This document shows positions 29,852 to 40,187 of a DNA stretch of 64,000 nt, one piece after another (the first letter of the stretch is position 1; each line of letters opens with the position of its first letter). A program made the translations under genes and the position numbers. The notes under the pieces are model-generated. The model saw only the letters and a program-made list of their open reading frames with translations, made no database searches and had not been told where the DNA came from. This DNA is from Terramyces sp. JEL0728 (Eukaryota; Chytridiomycota; Chytridiomycetes; Rhizophydiales; Terramycetaceae): the NCBI GenBank assembly GCA_027603945.1, contig JADIIU010000033.1, positions 1-64,000 of the forward strand, given 5' to 3'.

Positions 29852-31234
29852 ATGTCGGAAACAGAAACAAAGATTTCCTCCACAGAAAAAACAACAGTGT
29901 CAACTTCTGTAGGGACTGAAACACCAAAATCTTTCAAATACGTCACACCAAATATTTTACAGCTTAGTTTGACTGTCGCGATTGCTGTCCTGGTATCCGT
30001 AGTGTGTTTCCTGTACGCATTCCTGTACTTGAGCACTCTGTGGGATCCAGCATCGCGAATGTCAAACGTCCCAGTAGCAGTGCTGAATGCAGATGCAGGC
30101 TTTGATTTCACAAATTACGCTGATAAAAAAGACAAGATATTGGCTCTAACAAAAAACCACACCTTGGGTGAAGCTGTTTCTTACATTTTGTTTTCACCAG
30201 ATTCATCAGCATCTAGTCTATTGAATTGGCAGCCAATTAGTCCGTTTATTACTTTAGATGACTTGAACACTAGATTGGAACACGGTGATTATTGGGGGTA
30301 CATTTACATTCCACAGAATTTCAGCCAGACACTGCTGCTAAATACCGTTAATACTACTTCACATCTGGACTCGAATGCCAGCGGATCAATGTCGATCATG
30401 TTTGGCTTTGATCAGGCAAGACAGCAAACTGTAACTTCTCTGCTATCAAAGCTGGTAGTTGGTACATTCACAGCCATTTCTCAAGGCTTGGCAAATGAGT
30501 TTGTCGCTTTTGCTGAAAAGTCTCCTAATGGATACAATGACCTACTCGTATCTCCAAAGATCCTGGACTCGTTCATTACAGTGTATATTCACAATATTCA
30601 TCCAATTAACGTCTACGGTCAAAATTTCAGTACGTATATTGTCGGGGTAGTCCTCTGGATCGCATGTTTGACCATTACATCAATTACATTCAAGTACTTT
30701 GAAATGGGCTTCAACAACATAAAGGAATCGTACAGCGATACAAGATTCATACTCCGATACCAATTCTATTGCAACATATTTCCATTCTTTCTTACATTTG
30801 TCGCCTCGGGTAGTATATTCCTTATGCTTACAATCTTGAACCGTGGAACTGATTTCCCTGGCGGTAAAGAGCCAATCGCAATTTTCTTATTCATATGGCT
30901 AAGTACAGTAGCGTACTTGCAAATTAACTGTCTGACTGCAACTCTTGTTGGGTACAATAATTTTGGAATGATCATGTCGTTGTTTCTCATTTTGCAGTTG
31001 GCCACATCTGCAGCTATCCTTGATCCGATCGTGATGAACAGTGTAACTGATATTACTTTTGTGTTACCTATGCATTACTCTGTCAAAGGATTACGGTGTT
31101 TATTATTAGGTTCTCAGTGTAATTATATGGGCAGAGATGTAGGGATCTTGTTTGCCTGGGCGATTGGATTGTGGTTGGTTATTAATATCCTGTTGTACCG
31201 GCAGATACTCGGTAGATTAGAAAAATCTAAATAA
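29852..31234 (+). CDS. SNG1/DUF3533-family membrane protein
   Basis: 460 residues, intronless. An N-terminal Ser/Thr-rich tail is followed by a helix (LSLTVAIAVLVSVVCFLYAFL), then a large extracytoplasmic domain starting YLSTLWDPASRM with VPVAVLNADAGFDF, and five C-terminal helices (for example LWIACLTITSITFKYF and FAWAIGLWLVINILL). This is the layout of the fungal SNG1/DUF3533 family, related to ABC-2/phage-infection-protein type exporters and linked in yeast to nitrosoguanidine resistance. The stop TAA is inside AATAAA (31230-31235), five bases from the polyA signal of the opposing gene. Confidence 0.85.
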   Translation: MSETETKISSTEKTTVSTSVGTETPKSFKYVTPNILQLSLTVAIAVLVSVVCFLYAFLYLSTLWDPASRMSNVPVAVLNADAGFDFTNYADKKDKILALTKNHTLGEAVSYILFSPDSSASSLLNWQPISPFITLDDLNTRLEHGDYWGYIYIPQNFSQTLLLNTVNTTSHLDSNASGSMSIMFGFDQARQQTVTSLLSKLVVGTFTAISQGLANEFVAFAEKSPNGYNDLLVSPKILDSFITVYIHNIHPINVYGQNFSTYIVGVVLWIACLTITSITFKYFEMGFNNIKESYSDTRFILRYQFYCNIFPFFLTFVASGSIFLMLTILNRGTDFPGGKEPIAIFLFIWLSTVAYLQINCLTATLVGYNNFGMIMSLFLILQLATSAAILDPIVMNSVTDITFVLPMHYSVKGLRCLLLGSQCNYMGRDVGILFAWAIGLWLVINILLYRQILGRLEKSK

Positions 31235-31246
31235 AGCAGATTTATT
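31230..31246. terminator. facing polyA signals of two convergent genes
   Basis: AATAAA (31230-31235, plus strand, SNG1-like gene) and AATAAA on the minus strand (TTTATT, 31241-31246, ataxin-3) each contain their gene's stop codon and are separated by five bases. The mature 3' UTR of each transcript must overlap the other gene's coding DNA. Confidence 0.75.
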
Positions 31247-32069
31247 GGCCAAATCTCTCCAGTCTTTTTCTTCGCATTTCGTCCATTGGAAGCTCAGGCA
31301 GACTTTCAGTAGGCTGTTTTGATACGATAGTACTAGCTGGTGTAGCTGGAATATGGTTTTGGTCTTTTAAGCTTGCAGACATGGCAAGGGCAAGAGATTC
31401 TTCATCGTTGCCTGCATCCATCATGCTCTCCTTTATCGCCCTTTGCAAATCATCATCATCCTGCCCCATACTCATCTGTATCGCCCTCTCCAAGTCATTT
31501 TCACTATCGTACTGCTGGACTTTGGCTGGAATAGGATTCATCATTGCGAATTGATCAGCTTCGCTGGTTGGTAGATCACCGTTGACAATGAAAATAGAGT
31601 ACCCTTCAGTCTTGATTTGTAATAAAAACATTCCCAAGTAAGTCTCGGTTATATGCTTTGGTTCAGGGAACACGCTGTTCAAATTATAGAACCTCGTGTT
31701 TGCATTTCCAAATTTTCTTATTGCAAACCAGTGTTGATCCAGGTTACATATATACGCCGACTGTGTTTCTGGGTTTGTATTCGCTTGCTTGGCTATTGGG
31801 TCTGAACTGGCGAACGGGAGTAGCTCGAGGTTGAATACCTGGAGTGCTCTTGCTACAACTTGAACTGAAAAGAATCCGCTGTCGTCATAGTTATTTGATT
31901 GGAAATTTGCTTGAGGGTCGAGTGTTTGCAGTTCTTCCTGGTCTAGTTGTTGTGCTATTGAAGATAAATCGACAGCTGTAAAGTAACTTCCTTGGAGCAG
32001 GTTATTTATTGCATGCTGCGCACACAGCTGTCCCTCTTGTTTTTCATGAAATATTGTAATATCGAGCAT
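31242..32069 (-). CDS. ATXN3: ataxin-3-type deubiquitinase (Josephin domain + UIMs)
   Basis: About 275 residues from ATG 32069 (MLDITIFHEKQEG). The Josephin domain shows the catalytic Cys (EGQLCAQHAINNLLQGSY), His (DQHWFAIRKFG) and Asn (RFYNLNSVFP), so it should be active. Then come ubiquitin-interacting motifs (DLERAIQMSM, DLQRAIKESM, ESLALAMSAS). It trims ubiquitin chains and works with Cdc48/VCP in the family; no polyQ tract. Intronless. The stop is in CAATAAA. The gene end is 7 bp from the end of the SNG1-like gene. Confidence 0.94.
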   Translation of the reverse strand: MLDITIFHEKQEGQLCAQHAINNLLQGSYFTAVDLSSIAQQLDQEELQTLDPQANFQSNNYDDSGFFSVQVVARALQVFNLELLPFASSDPIAKQANTNPETQSAYICNLDQHWFAIRKFGNANTRFYNLNSVFPEPKHITETYLGMFLLQIKTEGYSIFIVNGDLPTSEADQFAMMNPIPAKVQQYDSENDLERAIQMSMGQDDDDLQRAIKESMMDAGNDEESLALAMSASLKDQNHIPATPASTIVSKQPTESLPELPMDEMRRKRLERFGQ

Positions 32070-32187
32070 TAGGATAAAAATTCTCACCCTTGTCAAAAAG
32101 TCAAATATTTGCACGTGATTAAATGTGGTTAGTAGTTAAATGCCAAACCACGACCACAATCTTGAGAGTATATTTGTTTATATTACA

Positions 32188-33185
32188 TCACTGTGGAGCT
32201 GGGCCATCAAATTCCTTCCAATTGCGGTGATCCATGGTCTTGAAGTCATCAACCATGGTCAACTGAAGCAGATACTTGCACAGTTTCCACAACTCTGTAT
32301 CACCAGTATTAGCAAGCGCGTTCTTGAATGGAGTGATTTTTAATCCCTGAATTAAAAATACGTACTGATTGCGGGTTGAATGCAAAGTTTCTGGATAGAT
32401 CGTCAACATGGATTGTATTATGTACACTGAATTGTGGTAGCTTGTTCCATATAATCTCTAGTGCTTTAACCTGCCATTAATCCCAAATACTTGGTGTCTC
32501 TTTTTCTTTCCGGTAATTGTAAACATTGTTGAAATGTCCATTACAAAACTAATTTGATATTCTGGATGGGTCAGCATCCCTAATTCTGTAATTTTAGCTT
32601 CCAGCCATCTCCAGTTAGTCTGAGACCAAATACAATATTCGTAGTAAGGATTGAGGACAGCTAGCATTTGGTGCAACCCTGGTCTAGCTAATTGCATAAT
32701 ATGATTAGCTTGGCTCTTGCAATCAAATAAAGTGTAATCCAAATCAAGCACAAGTAATCGCTTCCCTGGTTTTGGTTGGTTGATTAGATGAATTTTGGTC
32801 TACATTATCTAAAGAGTACTTGCGAAATTGTTTTTTGTAGAGCGAGTTGATTTGCAGGCTCTTTGATTGGATTGTTAGTATTGGATGATCTGTAGTCGAT
32901 ATCCAAATCGTTCAGGACATCCATATCGCTGAGGTCTTTAATTATATCTTCATCTACTGTTCCCATTAGGATGAAGTGATGATTTGGCTTTAATTTCAAG
33001 TCTTTGATCAATGTATTGTCGGGTGGAAGTTTCCCTTTTACCAATCCAATGAGCTTTTGTTTAGTGGGAGAGACTTGGGTTATTTCGTACAGGTATTCCT
33101 TTAATTCTTTAATTGATTGATCTTGCTGGAAATCCAGTTTGTATTCCTTGCCATTCCACTTTGCAGTTAGATTTGCCTCTGTCAT
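32188..33185 (-). CDS. UBLCP1: UBLCP1-like ubiquitin-like/HAD phosphatase
   Basis: About 312 residues. N-terminal ubiquitin-like domain (LTAKWNGKEYKLDFQQDQSI, PTKQKLIGLVKGK), then a FCP1/HAD phosphatase with the catalytic DLDYTLFD motif, YYEYCIWSQTNWRWLE, and HVDDLSRNFAFNPQ. Three introns of 20, 20 and 19 nt (after KTISQ, KKRHQ, and FNPQS) restore the reading frame exactly. In animals UBLCP1 dephosphorylates and restrains the nuclear 26S proteasome. Stop TGA. Confidence 0.92.
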
Positions 33186-33281
33186 GAAAAAAGTTTAATC
33201 ACAAGCGATAATTAGCGGTAAATAAATAGGGTTTATTGGTAATAAATAATAAATAGATTTTTACGGATTGGATAAACCCTA

Positions 33282-33389
33282 TTAGCAGATGATTCCATCA
33301 TTCAACTGTTCAAAGTCAAATTGTTCAGGAGTAGTTGTAGTAGTCATGACAGCATCGTTTGATAAATATTCTTTTTGTACAGGAGCCAT
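33282..33389 (-). CDS. candidate 35-residue microprotein ending in Cys
   Basis: MAPVQKEYLSNDAVM, a run of five Thr, PEQFDFEQLNDGIIC, stop TAA TAG. TATAAAAG lies 42 bp before the ATG on the same strand, the normal promoter spacing here, and AATAAA-like signals follow the stop. The C-terminal Cys is not a CaaX box. No family recognised; support is from the flanking signals rather than homology. Confidence 0.4.
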   Translation of the reverse strand: MAPVQKEYLSNDAVMTTTTTPEQFDFEQLNDGIIC

Positions 33390-34250
33390 TTTATAAATAA
33401 TTACCTCTGCAATTTTGGTCTTCCTTTTATATTTTTTTTCTTCAATGATATGGCTGTGACTGGACGGTGAATCATTCCGTTTACCACCATGTGGGTGTCA
33501 AAACCAAGGATTTCTTGGCTAATTCAAGTGTAAAAAAATTAAAAATTATATGGCTGTGATCGCAATAAAATACCGCATTGTTTAGATTCGAAACGGACCT
33601 GTTTATTATTAAACTAGAGACGCTCCAATTTCCGTTGTGTTTTCTTTCAAAACGTGGCTGAAAGGGATAAATTTCGGGACTGGAATCTAAATTCTAACGA
33701 AGATGAGTCTGTAGATACTGACCAGAGTCCAATCCAAGGTGACATTCACTGTCCTAGTAATTGGTGAATGACAAGATTTCAAACAAACTGGTTGCCGCTC
33801 ACATTAAATACTGTACTTTTGATTTCTCTTCAAAATGTTCATTGCAAAGGTATATCGAACTCGCATTCGAGTGAAGGACTCCAGTCTCCAAAGAGAAACG
33901 GGGATAATACTCAAGAAATGTATCCGGTTCATGAAACGGTCATTAGTCAGTAATGTACTATGCCGCGATTATACCTGAATTGATCTCCCATTGTTAGAAG
34001 GAAGGAGGACGCTATGAAAGGTCAACCACGGCAAAAACAACAATGGTAATTAAAACATGAAAAAGAATTCTGTTTTTTTTGTTCTTATATCAGCGTGGCG
34101 CAGTATGTTAACAAATAGCGCAGCTTTATGCATTAAGTGGTTGGGTTTGAAACAGTACGGTCTATTTGCATTTATAAAACCGGGTATTTTGAATACCCGA
34201 CCAGGTGGCTAATATTTATAGCGCATGAAAAGTGCAGACTAAATTTTCCC
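33390..34250. other. 861-bp region of unclear content
   Basis: Apart from the small secreted-protein candidate at 33768-33953, no stable gene is apparent. Several short frames open and close on both strands. A minus-strand TAATAATAAAC near 33600-33611 looks like a gene end but I could not build a convincing gene into it. There are two copies of TATATGGCTGTGA-like sequence (about 33449 and 33549). Confidence 0.45.
33768..33953 (+). CDS. candidate small secreted protein with dibasic site
   Basis: 61 residues. MTRFQTNWLPLTLNTVLLISL followed by QNVHC looks like a signal peptide. The mature part is Ser/Asn-rich and has a Lys-Arg pair (QSPKRNGDNTQEMYPVH) that could be a kexin-type site releasing a peptide of 18 residues. 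There is no clear TATA close by and no known homolog; weak support. Confidence 0.3.
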   Translation: MTRFQTNWLPLTLNTVLLISLQNVHCKGISNSHSSEGLQSPKRNGDNTQEMYPVHETVISQ

Positions 34251-35168
34251 ATGAACTTCTTATTTGGCCCTCAACCTGAAAAGATCACCAAACTCCCTTC
34301 AAATCAGCTAGACTCTCTATTCAAAAACAAAAACATTTTGATTGTAGGCGGTACAGCAGGAATTGGAAAAGCCCTTGCAATCTCCAGTTTAAAACGCGGA
34401 TCTGCTGTTACTGTTGTTGGCAGAAGAAAGCCAGATCAAGACTTGGAAAAGGCGAAATTCATTCAAAAGGATTTGACTCTTATGCGCGATGCTGCAAAAT
34501 TACCAAGCGATATCGATCTCAGCAAATACGATATCGCAGTGTTCACAAACGGGATCATGCCATCTGGCAAACGTGTAGAAACAAAAGAAGGTATTGAAAT
34601 CGATATGGCTGTTTCCTGTTTATCCAGGTTTTCTATTCTGAAATACTTTGCAACAAAAAAGTTTGGTGCAAGCCGATCGGATAGAAATGCCAAGCCAAGA
34701 TTGTTCTTGATGGGCTACCCAGGTAAAGAAATTTCCCTTGAAAACGTTGACGATTTGAATTCAGAAAAGAACTACAATTTGATGAACGCTCATATGAATA
34801 CCGTCGTTGCCAATGATTCCTTTGTCACCCACTTTGCCAAATCACTACCAAACGCCAACGTATATGGCCTCAATCCTGGTTTGATCAAGACTGAAATCAG
34901 AGACAACGCCTTGGGTAAAGGCTCCTGGCTGTCTTACTTTGCCGAGTCAATTATTAGCGCTTTCAATCCAACCACTACTAGTTACTCTGAAAACACTCTG
35001 GTACATTTGCTGGTCTCGCCTGAATTGGAAACCAAATCTGATATTGCTTTCGGCCCTGATTTATCAATCTTGAAGAAAAATTCATTCTTGGAAAAGGACA
35101 ACAACTATGAACGGATCATCAAGAACATTGAAGGACTACTGGATAAGGCGTTGCATGCTACCTTTTAA
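34251..35168 (+). CDS. fungal-type atypical short-chain dehydrogenase
   Basis: 305 residues from ATG 34251 (MNFLFGPQPEKITK); upstream codons are open, but an ATTTATAGC element at 34213 fits this start. Rossmann motif NILIVGGTAGIGKALA, VFTNGIMP, RLFLMGYPGKE, then AHMNTVVANDSF and VYGLNPGLIKTEIRDN. The AHMNTV motif replaces the classical YxxxK; this is typical of a fungal oxidoreductase group, so it is family-normal but the catalytic mechanism is uncertain. The stop TAA overlaps AATAAA at 35167-35172. Intronless. Confidence 0.85.
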   Translation: MNFLFGPQPEKITKLPSNQLDSLFKNKNILIVGGTAGIGKALAISSLKRGSAVTVVGRRKPDQDLEKAKFIQKDLTLMRDAAKLPSDIDLSKYDIAVFTNGIMPSGKRVETKEGIEIDMAVSCLSRFSILKYFATKKFGASRSDRNAKPRLFLMGYPGKEISLENVDDLNSEKNYNLMNAHMNTVVANDSFVTHFAKSLPNANVYGLNPGLIKTEIRDNALGKGSWLSYFAESIISAFNPTTTSYSENTLVHLLVSPELETKSDIAFGPDLSILKKNSFLEKDNNYERIIKNIEGLLDKALHATF

Positions 35169-35172
35169 TAAA
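35167..35172 (+). terminator. AATAAA polyadenylation signal overlapping the stop codon
   Basis: The SDR stop codon (35166-35168) shares two bases with AATAAA. The same arrangement occurs at more than a dozen other genes in the window. Confidence 0.75.
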
Positions 35173-35249
35173 GAGTTGGTCTCAATTGATAACACGAGCT
35201 TCCATCTGAGAAACGCTGCACCAACTAAATTCATTTAAATTTATTAATA

Positions 35250-36703
35250 TCATGCAAAAACACCTTGGACGGCACCAGAAGCCATCGAAGTAACAAGATT
35301 AATTCCATTCTTCCACATATAGTAATTACTCATCAAAATAAGTGTAGCTGAAAATCTGGCGAATCTGATAAACTGTCTGATGGCTGTCATCACTTGAATT
35401 ACAATTTCGCGCACCCACCTGTTTACTCTATCTGTCCATTGAGAATACTTTGCCAATTCGTCAGCCTTTCTTTGATATGCCGCGCGAAGATCAGCTTGGA
35501 AGTTGTGATAATTTCTTTCCCAGATCTGTCTTCCAATCACTGCAGCCTCAGCTGGTTCCAGTCTTGCAATAAATCCCTCCAATTCGTTTTGCGATGCGGT
35601 TGCAATACCTTCCACTTCTCTCATGATTGTACGAAGGTGCTTTCTTCCAGTAACTTGCACAGGGTGGTTTCCTGCTTTGCGAACCTTGGCTACAAATTCA
35701 ACCCACACAGTGTTTGATGCCTCAGACGCCATATTGCTTACCAATGCTTCTGTTGCAGTAATCATGTTGAATCTAAATTAGCTTTTAAATCACCTGTTAC
35801 CACCTCCACGGATTTGTGAAATCAACTCGTTAACCATTTGTACAACCAATGGTCCGTCACCATCAAGACCGCCAACTTCAAATGGAATCAAATTTTCCAG
35901 GAGGATGCCCGACATTTCTTTGCAGATTTCTGCATGGATAACTTGGTTTTCGCCCATATCAAAAGGTAACTTGTTGAACTCCAAAGAGAATTTTTGTTTA
36001 ATGAGGCTCCTGACTCTGTTTGTGGTTTCGTCTCCATCGACTTCATTCAAAAGATCGTTGAGAAGATCTTCATTTGGGATTTCTCCATTGATGGTCATGT
36101 TTTCAACTAAAACCACAGATTGTGTAATGTTGGTTGGCTTTCCAGTGGTAGTTGCATGACCCATGTTGATTACTTGCATAACTGTATCCAAACCAGCAGT
36201 TGTGAAACATCCTCTCTCAAACACATAAATTCGAGCGGCTAATCTAGCAGCCAGTCCAATAACAAATGGTAAAGCGGTTTGGTTGTGATTAGCCCCGCCT
36301 TCGCAATCCAAAAACACCACATGTCCTGGTCCATTTGGATTCTCAAATACCATCATATCAATACCGTGGGTGATCGGTACGTTTCCGGGTGCCGAAACAA
36401 ACTACTGTGAGTATAAATTACCTTGTAATCTTTGTTTCCGGTTATGTGATATCGCATCAACGAGGCTGTATAACTCTTTCCACTTCTTCCGAAACCTGCA
36501 AAAGCGCAAATATAAAGCGGTGCTGGGAGTTGTGATAGCAGCGCTTCTGCTTCTTGTGTGATTCCTGTTGAAACATATCTAATAGAGGAGGAACCCGGCG
36601 TAATTGGTTGAGCTACAACGTTCAGTAGCGGGACTGGCTGAGGGATTGATTGCCACGGTTCTGCTGGTGCAGTCTGGCGAACTCGGGATAATAGTGAATT
36701 CAT
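35250..36703 (-). CDS. GBP/atlastin-type large GTPase
   Basis: About 471 residues. The G domain has a P-loop FAGFGRSGKSYTASLM, a switch region (PITHGIDMMVFENP) and the DxxG-like FLDCEGGANHNQTALP, as in the guanylate-binding-protein/RHD3 family. The C-terminal part is helical (RQIWERNYHNFQADLRAAY) with an amphipathic or hydrophobic end (FARFSATLILMSNYYM) that could attach to membrane. Two introns: 20 nt (after NKDYK) and 21 nt (after RGGGN, phase 2). No clear T/NRD guanine-specificity motif was found, as in many GBPs. Likely role: membrane remodelling; specific assignment is not possible. Confidence 0.78.
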
Positions 36704-36963
36704 TCGCAAAGTAAAAAGCTGACAACGTCACAGTATAAAAATTTGCCGTTTTATCATGTGAAAAACACAGACAAGGAGAGAAAGTGTCAATCAAAAAGAG
36801 CTCTGGCTTTGCAACTGGAAAAAAGTAGTTTGCATAATCAAAAAGAAAAGAATGTAAATTTTTTGGATTGGCGGGAGCAAGGTTCTGCAAAGCAATCGTG
36901 TTTCGACTTTTTCCCGCATCGAAAGCTGGTCTTGTGCGAAAAAAGTTTAATGCAAGGATTATA

Positions 36964-39534
36964 TTATTGTTTAATACCCATCCAGAAACTAGCATACATA
37001 TTGACTCTGTCAATGAACATAGTTTCTCCTTCACGCACTTGGCAAACCTTGACTTTAAATCCTTGTTGTTCAAACAAGACGTTATACCAAGGCGCCTTAC
37101 CTGCAGATCTCCAAAATACATAACCTCCAGCAGCCATCTTTTGGTGGACTGCTGCAATTTCAGCTTTAGCATCTTCTTCAGAGAACCAATCAAGGTGGTC
37201 CATAAGAATAACTTTGGTGAGTTCGCCATCCTTAATAGTCTTCAAAACATTGATAATGTAATCAGTGTGGATCTTGATAGCATCGATACGGTGGGGTTCA
37301 GCAAGTAAAAGGTTGTACCCTTCTTCGGTAAGATAAGCTGGGTTTCCAGTGGCTGCCTTGTTGTATTTGAGCATGAGCGGCATGTAGAAAAAGTAGTTGT
37401 CATCTCTCAAGTGGGACTTTGCAATGACAGGGTCAAAGGTGTTTACACAGTACTCATGAGCAGAGCCTACAGTTAATTTAAAGCGTACCTTCTTCCAATA
37501 GCATTTGCATTTGTGCTGGCGGTACACCCAAAGCTCCCCACAAGAATCTGTCGTTGTTCAATATGCGAATTAACCATTTGTTCAACAAATGAGGACGTAG
37601 TTCTTCTGTCCAAATTCTGTTTTGTTCTTCAATAGTTTCAGCGGTACACATGCGCTCGACAATCGGTTGCAATCTGCGCAGTTTAATCACAAAGTTGAAT
37701 ACACGAACAGCGAGACCAGAACACCCGGTTTTAAACAAGTTTTTAAAGTTGCCAGTTTTCTTCCAGAAATCATAAGCATACGGAGAAAGGTTTGGAGACA
37801 AGTGAGTATCGAGTAAAATTTGGAAATCCTTGACGAAACCTTCGCCCAAAAGTTTCCAGTAATCTTCATAGCAGAGAGAGGTAAGGGCTGCGAGTTTCAA
37901 TTCGAGCATGTGGTTTTGGCAAGGGTTCAAATCAACAGAGTGGATTCTTTGTGGGCCAGCTTTGATGGCATACTCTAAAACGTTACATCCACCGGATGTA
38001 ATTACAAACATATGATCTTCAGGTTTCAAGTCCAAGAACTGCAAATCAACCCTAGGATCTTCCCAAGCGAAAGCGTAAATATAAGTGCTGAATCGGTCAA
38101 TGAGTTTAGGGTCGAACGACTGTCTCCATCTTAAGCCTTGTCCGTGAACGTGGTTGCTAGATACGTGCAATTCTTCTTTCTTTTCAACAGCAGTGGTTTC
38201 AACATCCATATCATCGGATACCACAGATACATCATCAGGAATTTCAGGAACACCTTCTGGGTTACCAGTACCGTCAAGAGAGAAATTAGCAAGCGATGGA
38301 AGAGCAGCTATAATTAACAAGCAGAACACCTTTTTGAGCACCAATCCAAACATAGTATGGGATTTTTACAAATGGCTTGATAAAGTTATTAAGGGAATTA
38401 AGTGTTTTGACAGTTTTGAATTTGTGTTCAAGATATTCACGACGGCCAGGAGAAAGGTAAACATTATCAGAATCGAACCAGATGGCCCAGAACCATCTCA
38501 TGAACCATCCAAGCTGACGAGTTGGGTCAGCAGAGCGTTTAGGAGATACATAGAAATCAGCTACGCCAAAGATACCAGTAGGAGCCAAAACTTGAGCAAT
38601 TCTATCAACAATAGGATAGTAGGTTTCAATCATAGTCAGCGAGTAGGACATGGTAATCAACGCAATATCGAGATCATCGCCATCTTCAGCAGGGACTTCG
38701 AATTTGGAAGCATCCATGCACAAAACTTTAACATTGGTCCATCCAAGTCTTTCGAATCTCTTGCGAGCAATTTCGCACAAAGAAGGAGTAATATCAACGA
38801 GGTACACTCTGTCAAAGTTGGAGATTGGGAAGAACTGGTTCATCCTTTCAATGTTTTCACCAGTACCACCACCGATATCGATCCAGGCAAATCTCTTTCC
38901 AGCGCAAGACAAGAAAGCAGGAGATAACGGAGGAGACATTGGCTCGCCCTTTTCGTTGGTATATAAACCATTTCTATCACCTTTAAAGACCGAAGTGAAA
39001 TCACAAGGATAAAGTTGGCGCAGTTGAGCAGCACACAGTTTCAACATGGTGCTTCTTCCACGAAGCAATCTAGCAATTAACCAATGATCACCTTCTGCGA
39101 GTAACATCGTAAACATCAGCCTGTCCTTCATAAAATTCTTCAAGACGACTTTGGTGTTCGTCAGAATCAATTCCAGTACTCTTCTTTTTTAAAAATGGTT
39201 TAATGAAACAGTTGTAAGCAAATCTGAGGTATGGACGACCAATGGTTGACAAAGTGTAACCAATGAATGCGACCAAAAGCAGTGAAACGAATTGCAAACC
39301 TGATGGGAGGTAAGCTAATGCAGCGAATGAATTGACAATGCGTTGTTTGAAAATGCCGATGCTCGAGGTAGATGGGATCCAGTCGGAAGCAAGGAATGGA
39401 ATGCAGAATGCAATGAAAAAGTAGAATCTCTTGTATAAAAAGATTGATTTTGAACTTGATAGTTTGGCGCCAGCCTTGACATACACACCTTGTTGGTGAG
39501 CACCGTCAATCTTTGTTCTGGGAGTGACGTTCAT
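36964..39534 (-). CDS. BTA1: betaine-lipid (DGTS) synthase BTA1, methyltransferase-BtaA order
   Basis: About 835 residues. N-terminal hydrophobic helices (FYFFIAFCIPFLASDW, LQFVSLLLVAFIGYTL), then a BtaB-type SAM methyltransferase (FAWIDIGGGTGENIERM, VYLVDITPSLCEIA, ALITMSYSLTMI), then a BtaA-type aminocarboxypropyl transferase (WEDPRVDLQFLDL, HMFVITSGGCNVLEYA, IHSVDLNPCQN, LMDHLDWF). Together these turn diacylglycerol into the betaine lipid DGTS. Three 22-nt introns (after YDVTR, GAQK and LLEEG). The BtaB-first order agrees with fungal BTA1 and is opposite to the algal one. Codon use is biased, suggesting high expression. Stop in CAATAA. Confidence 0.93.
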
Positions 39535-39834
39535 CAATTCAGCAAGAATTTTCTAGGTCATTTTTAAACCCAGATCTCAGGTGAAAAATGGACGCTTTTC
39601 AGCCAATCATTTTCCTCGTGCAACCCTTTCAGTATTTTACAGACGACAGCGGAGAAACCGCATACTGAATGGAAGCTGAGCGTTTGCCAGTTCTAGTGCT
39701 AACGTTTGGGCAATTGCTATCCGCATCTAATTGGGCCAGTTGGGAATCATGGCAGGTCGGCATAATAGTGGTTGTTAAATGACGGCCAACATATTCACAT
39801 CAGTGCACTGAGGGGTGCACGAGATAGAAGTTGA
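39535..39834. other. intergenic region, possible 5' exon of the next gene
   Basis: 300 bp between BTA1 (minus) and the unknown plus-strand gene. It contains a GTGCAC..GTGCAC palindrome at about 39803-39820 and an ATG frame (MEAERLPVLVLTFGQ) that I could not splice in frame to the downstream exon. Confidence 0.4.
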
Positions 39835-40151
39835 GTGCGATTTAGGCGGATTAGCAACTCTAACCGCTCTAATCAATTATCGCGTATCAGCCAATTCGAG
39901 CCACAACTAAGCGAATACCAAGAGGCAAGTTCAAGGGGCGATGAATTCCAAATGAACAAGGCAAGATTGGTATCAAAACATTACTTCAAGTACAATCCAC
40001 TGCATCTCTACCTGAATGCATCCAAAAATAAAACGTTTTTCTCTGATATTTGCAGAACGTGTTCATAATTGGCAGTAAATATCGCAATCACAAGGTATCG
40101 GAACTGACTACTCGGAATACCATCAGCGCAATAAATGAAATTCAGAAATAA
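39835..40151 (+). CDS. unknown basic protein, 5' end unresolved
   Basis: An open frame (RISNSNRSNQLSRISQFEPQ, EYQEASSRGDEFQMNKAR, YNPLHLYLNASKNKTFFSD) lacks an ATG, so the first exon is missing from this call. A possible 17-nt intron near 40061 would join ICRT to KYRNHKVSELTTRN and end at TAA 40149-40151. No family recognised. The 17-nt size would be the smallest in the window, so the junction needs transcript evidence. Confidence 0.42.
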
Positions 40152-40187
40152 CAACGTGAACAGTTTAATTCCAATATTATCCGAGGT

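Noticed and set aside
34090..34165. tRNA-like A box (TGGCGCAGTATG) followed by a GGTTTGAAAC-like B box
   Set aside because: No acceptor stem or anticodon arm can be folded around these boxes.
34251..35168. SDR judged inactive because YxxxK is missing
   Set aside because: The AHMNTV motif at that place is typical of a fungal SDR group, so absence of YxxxK is not evidence of decay.
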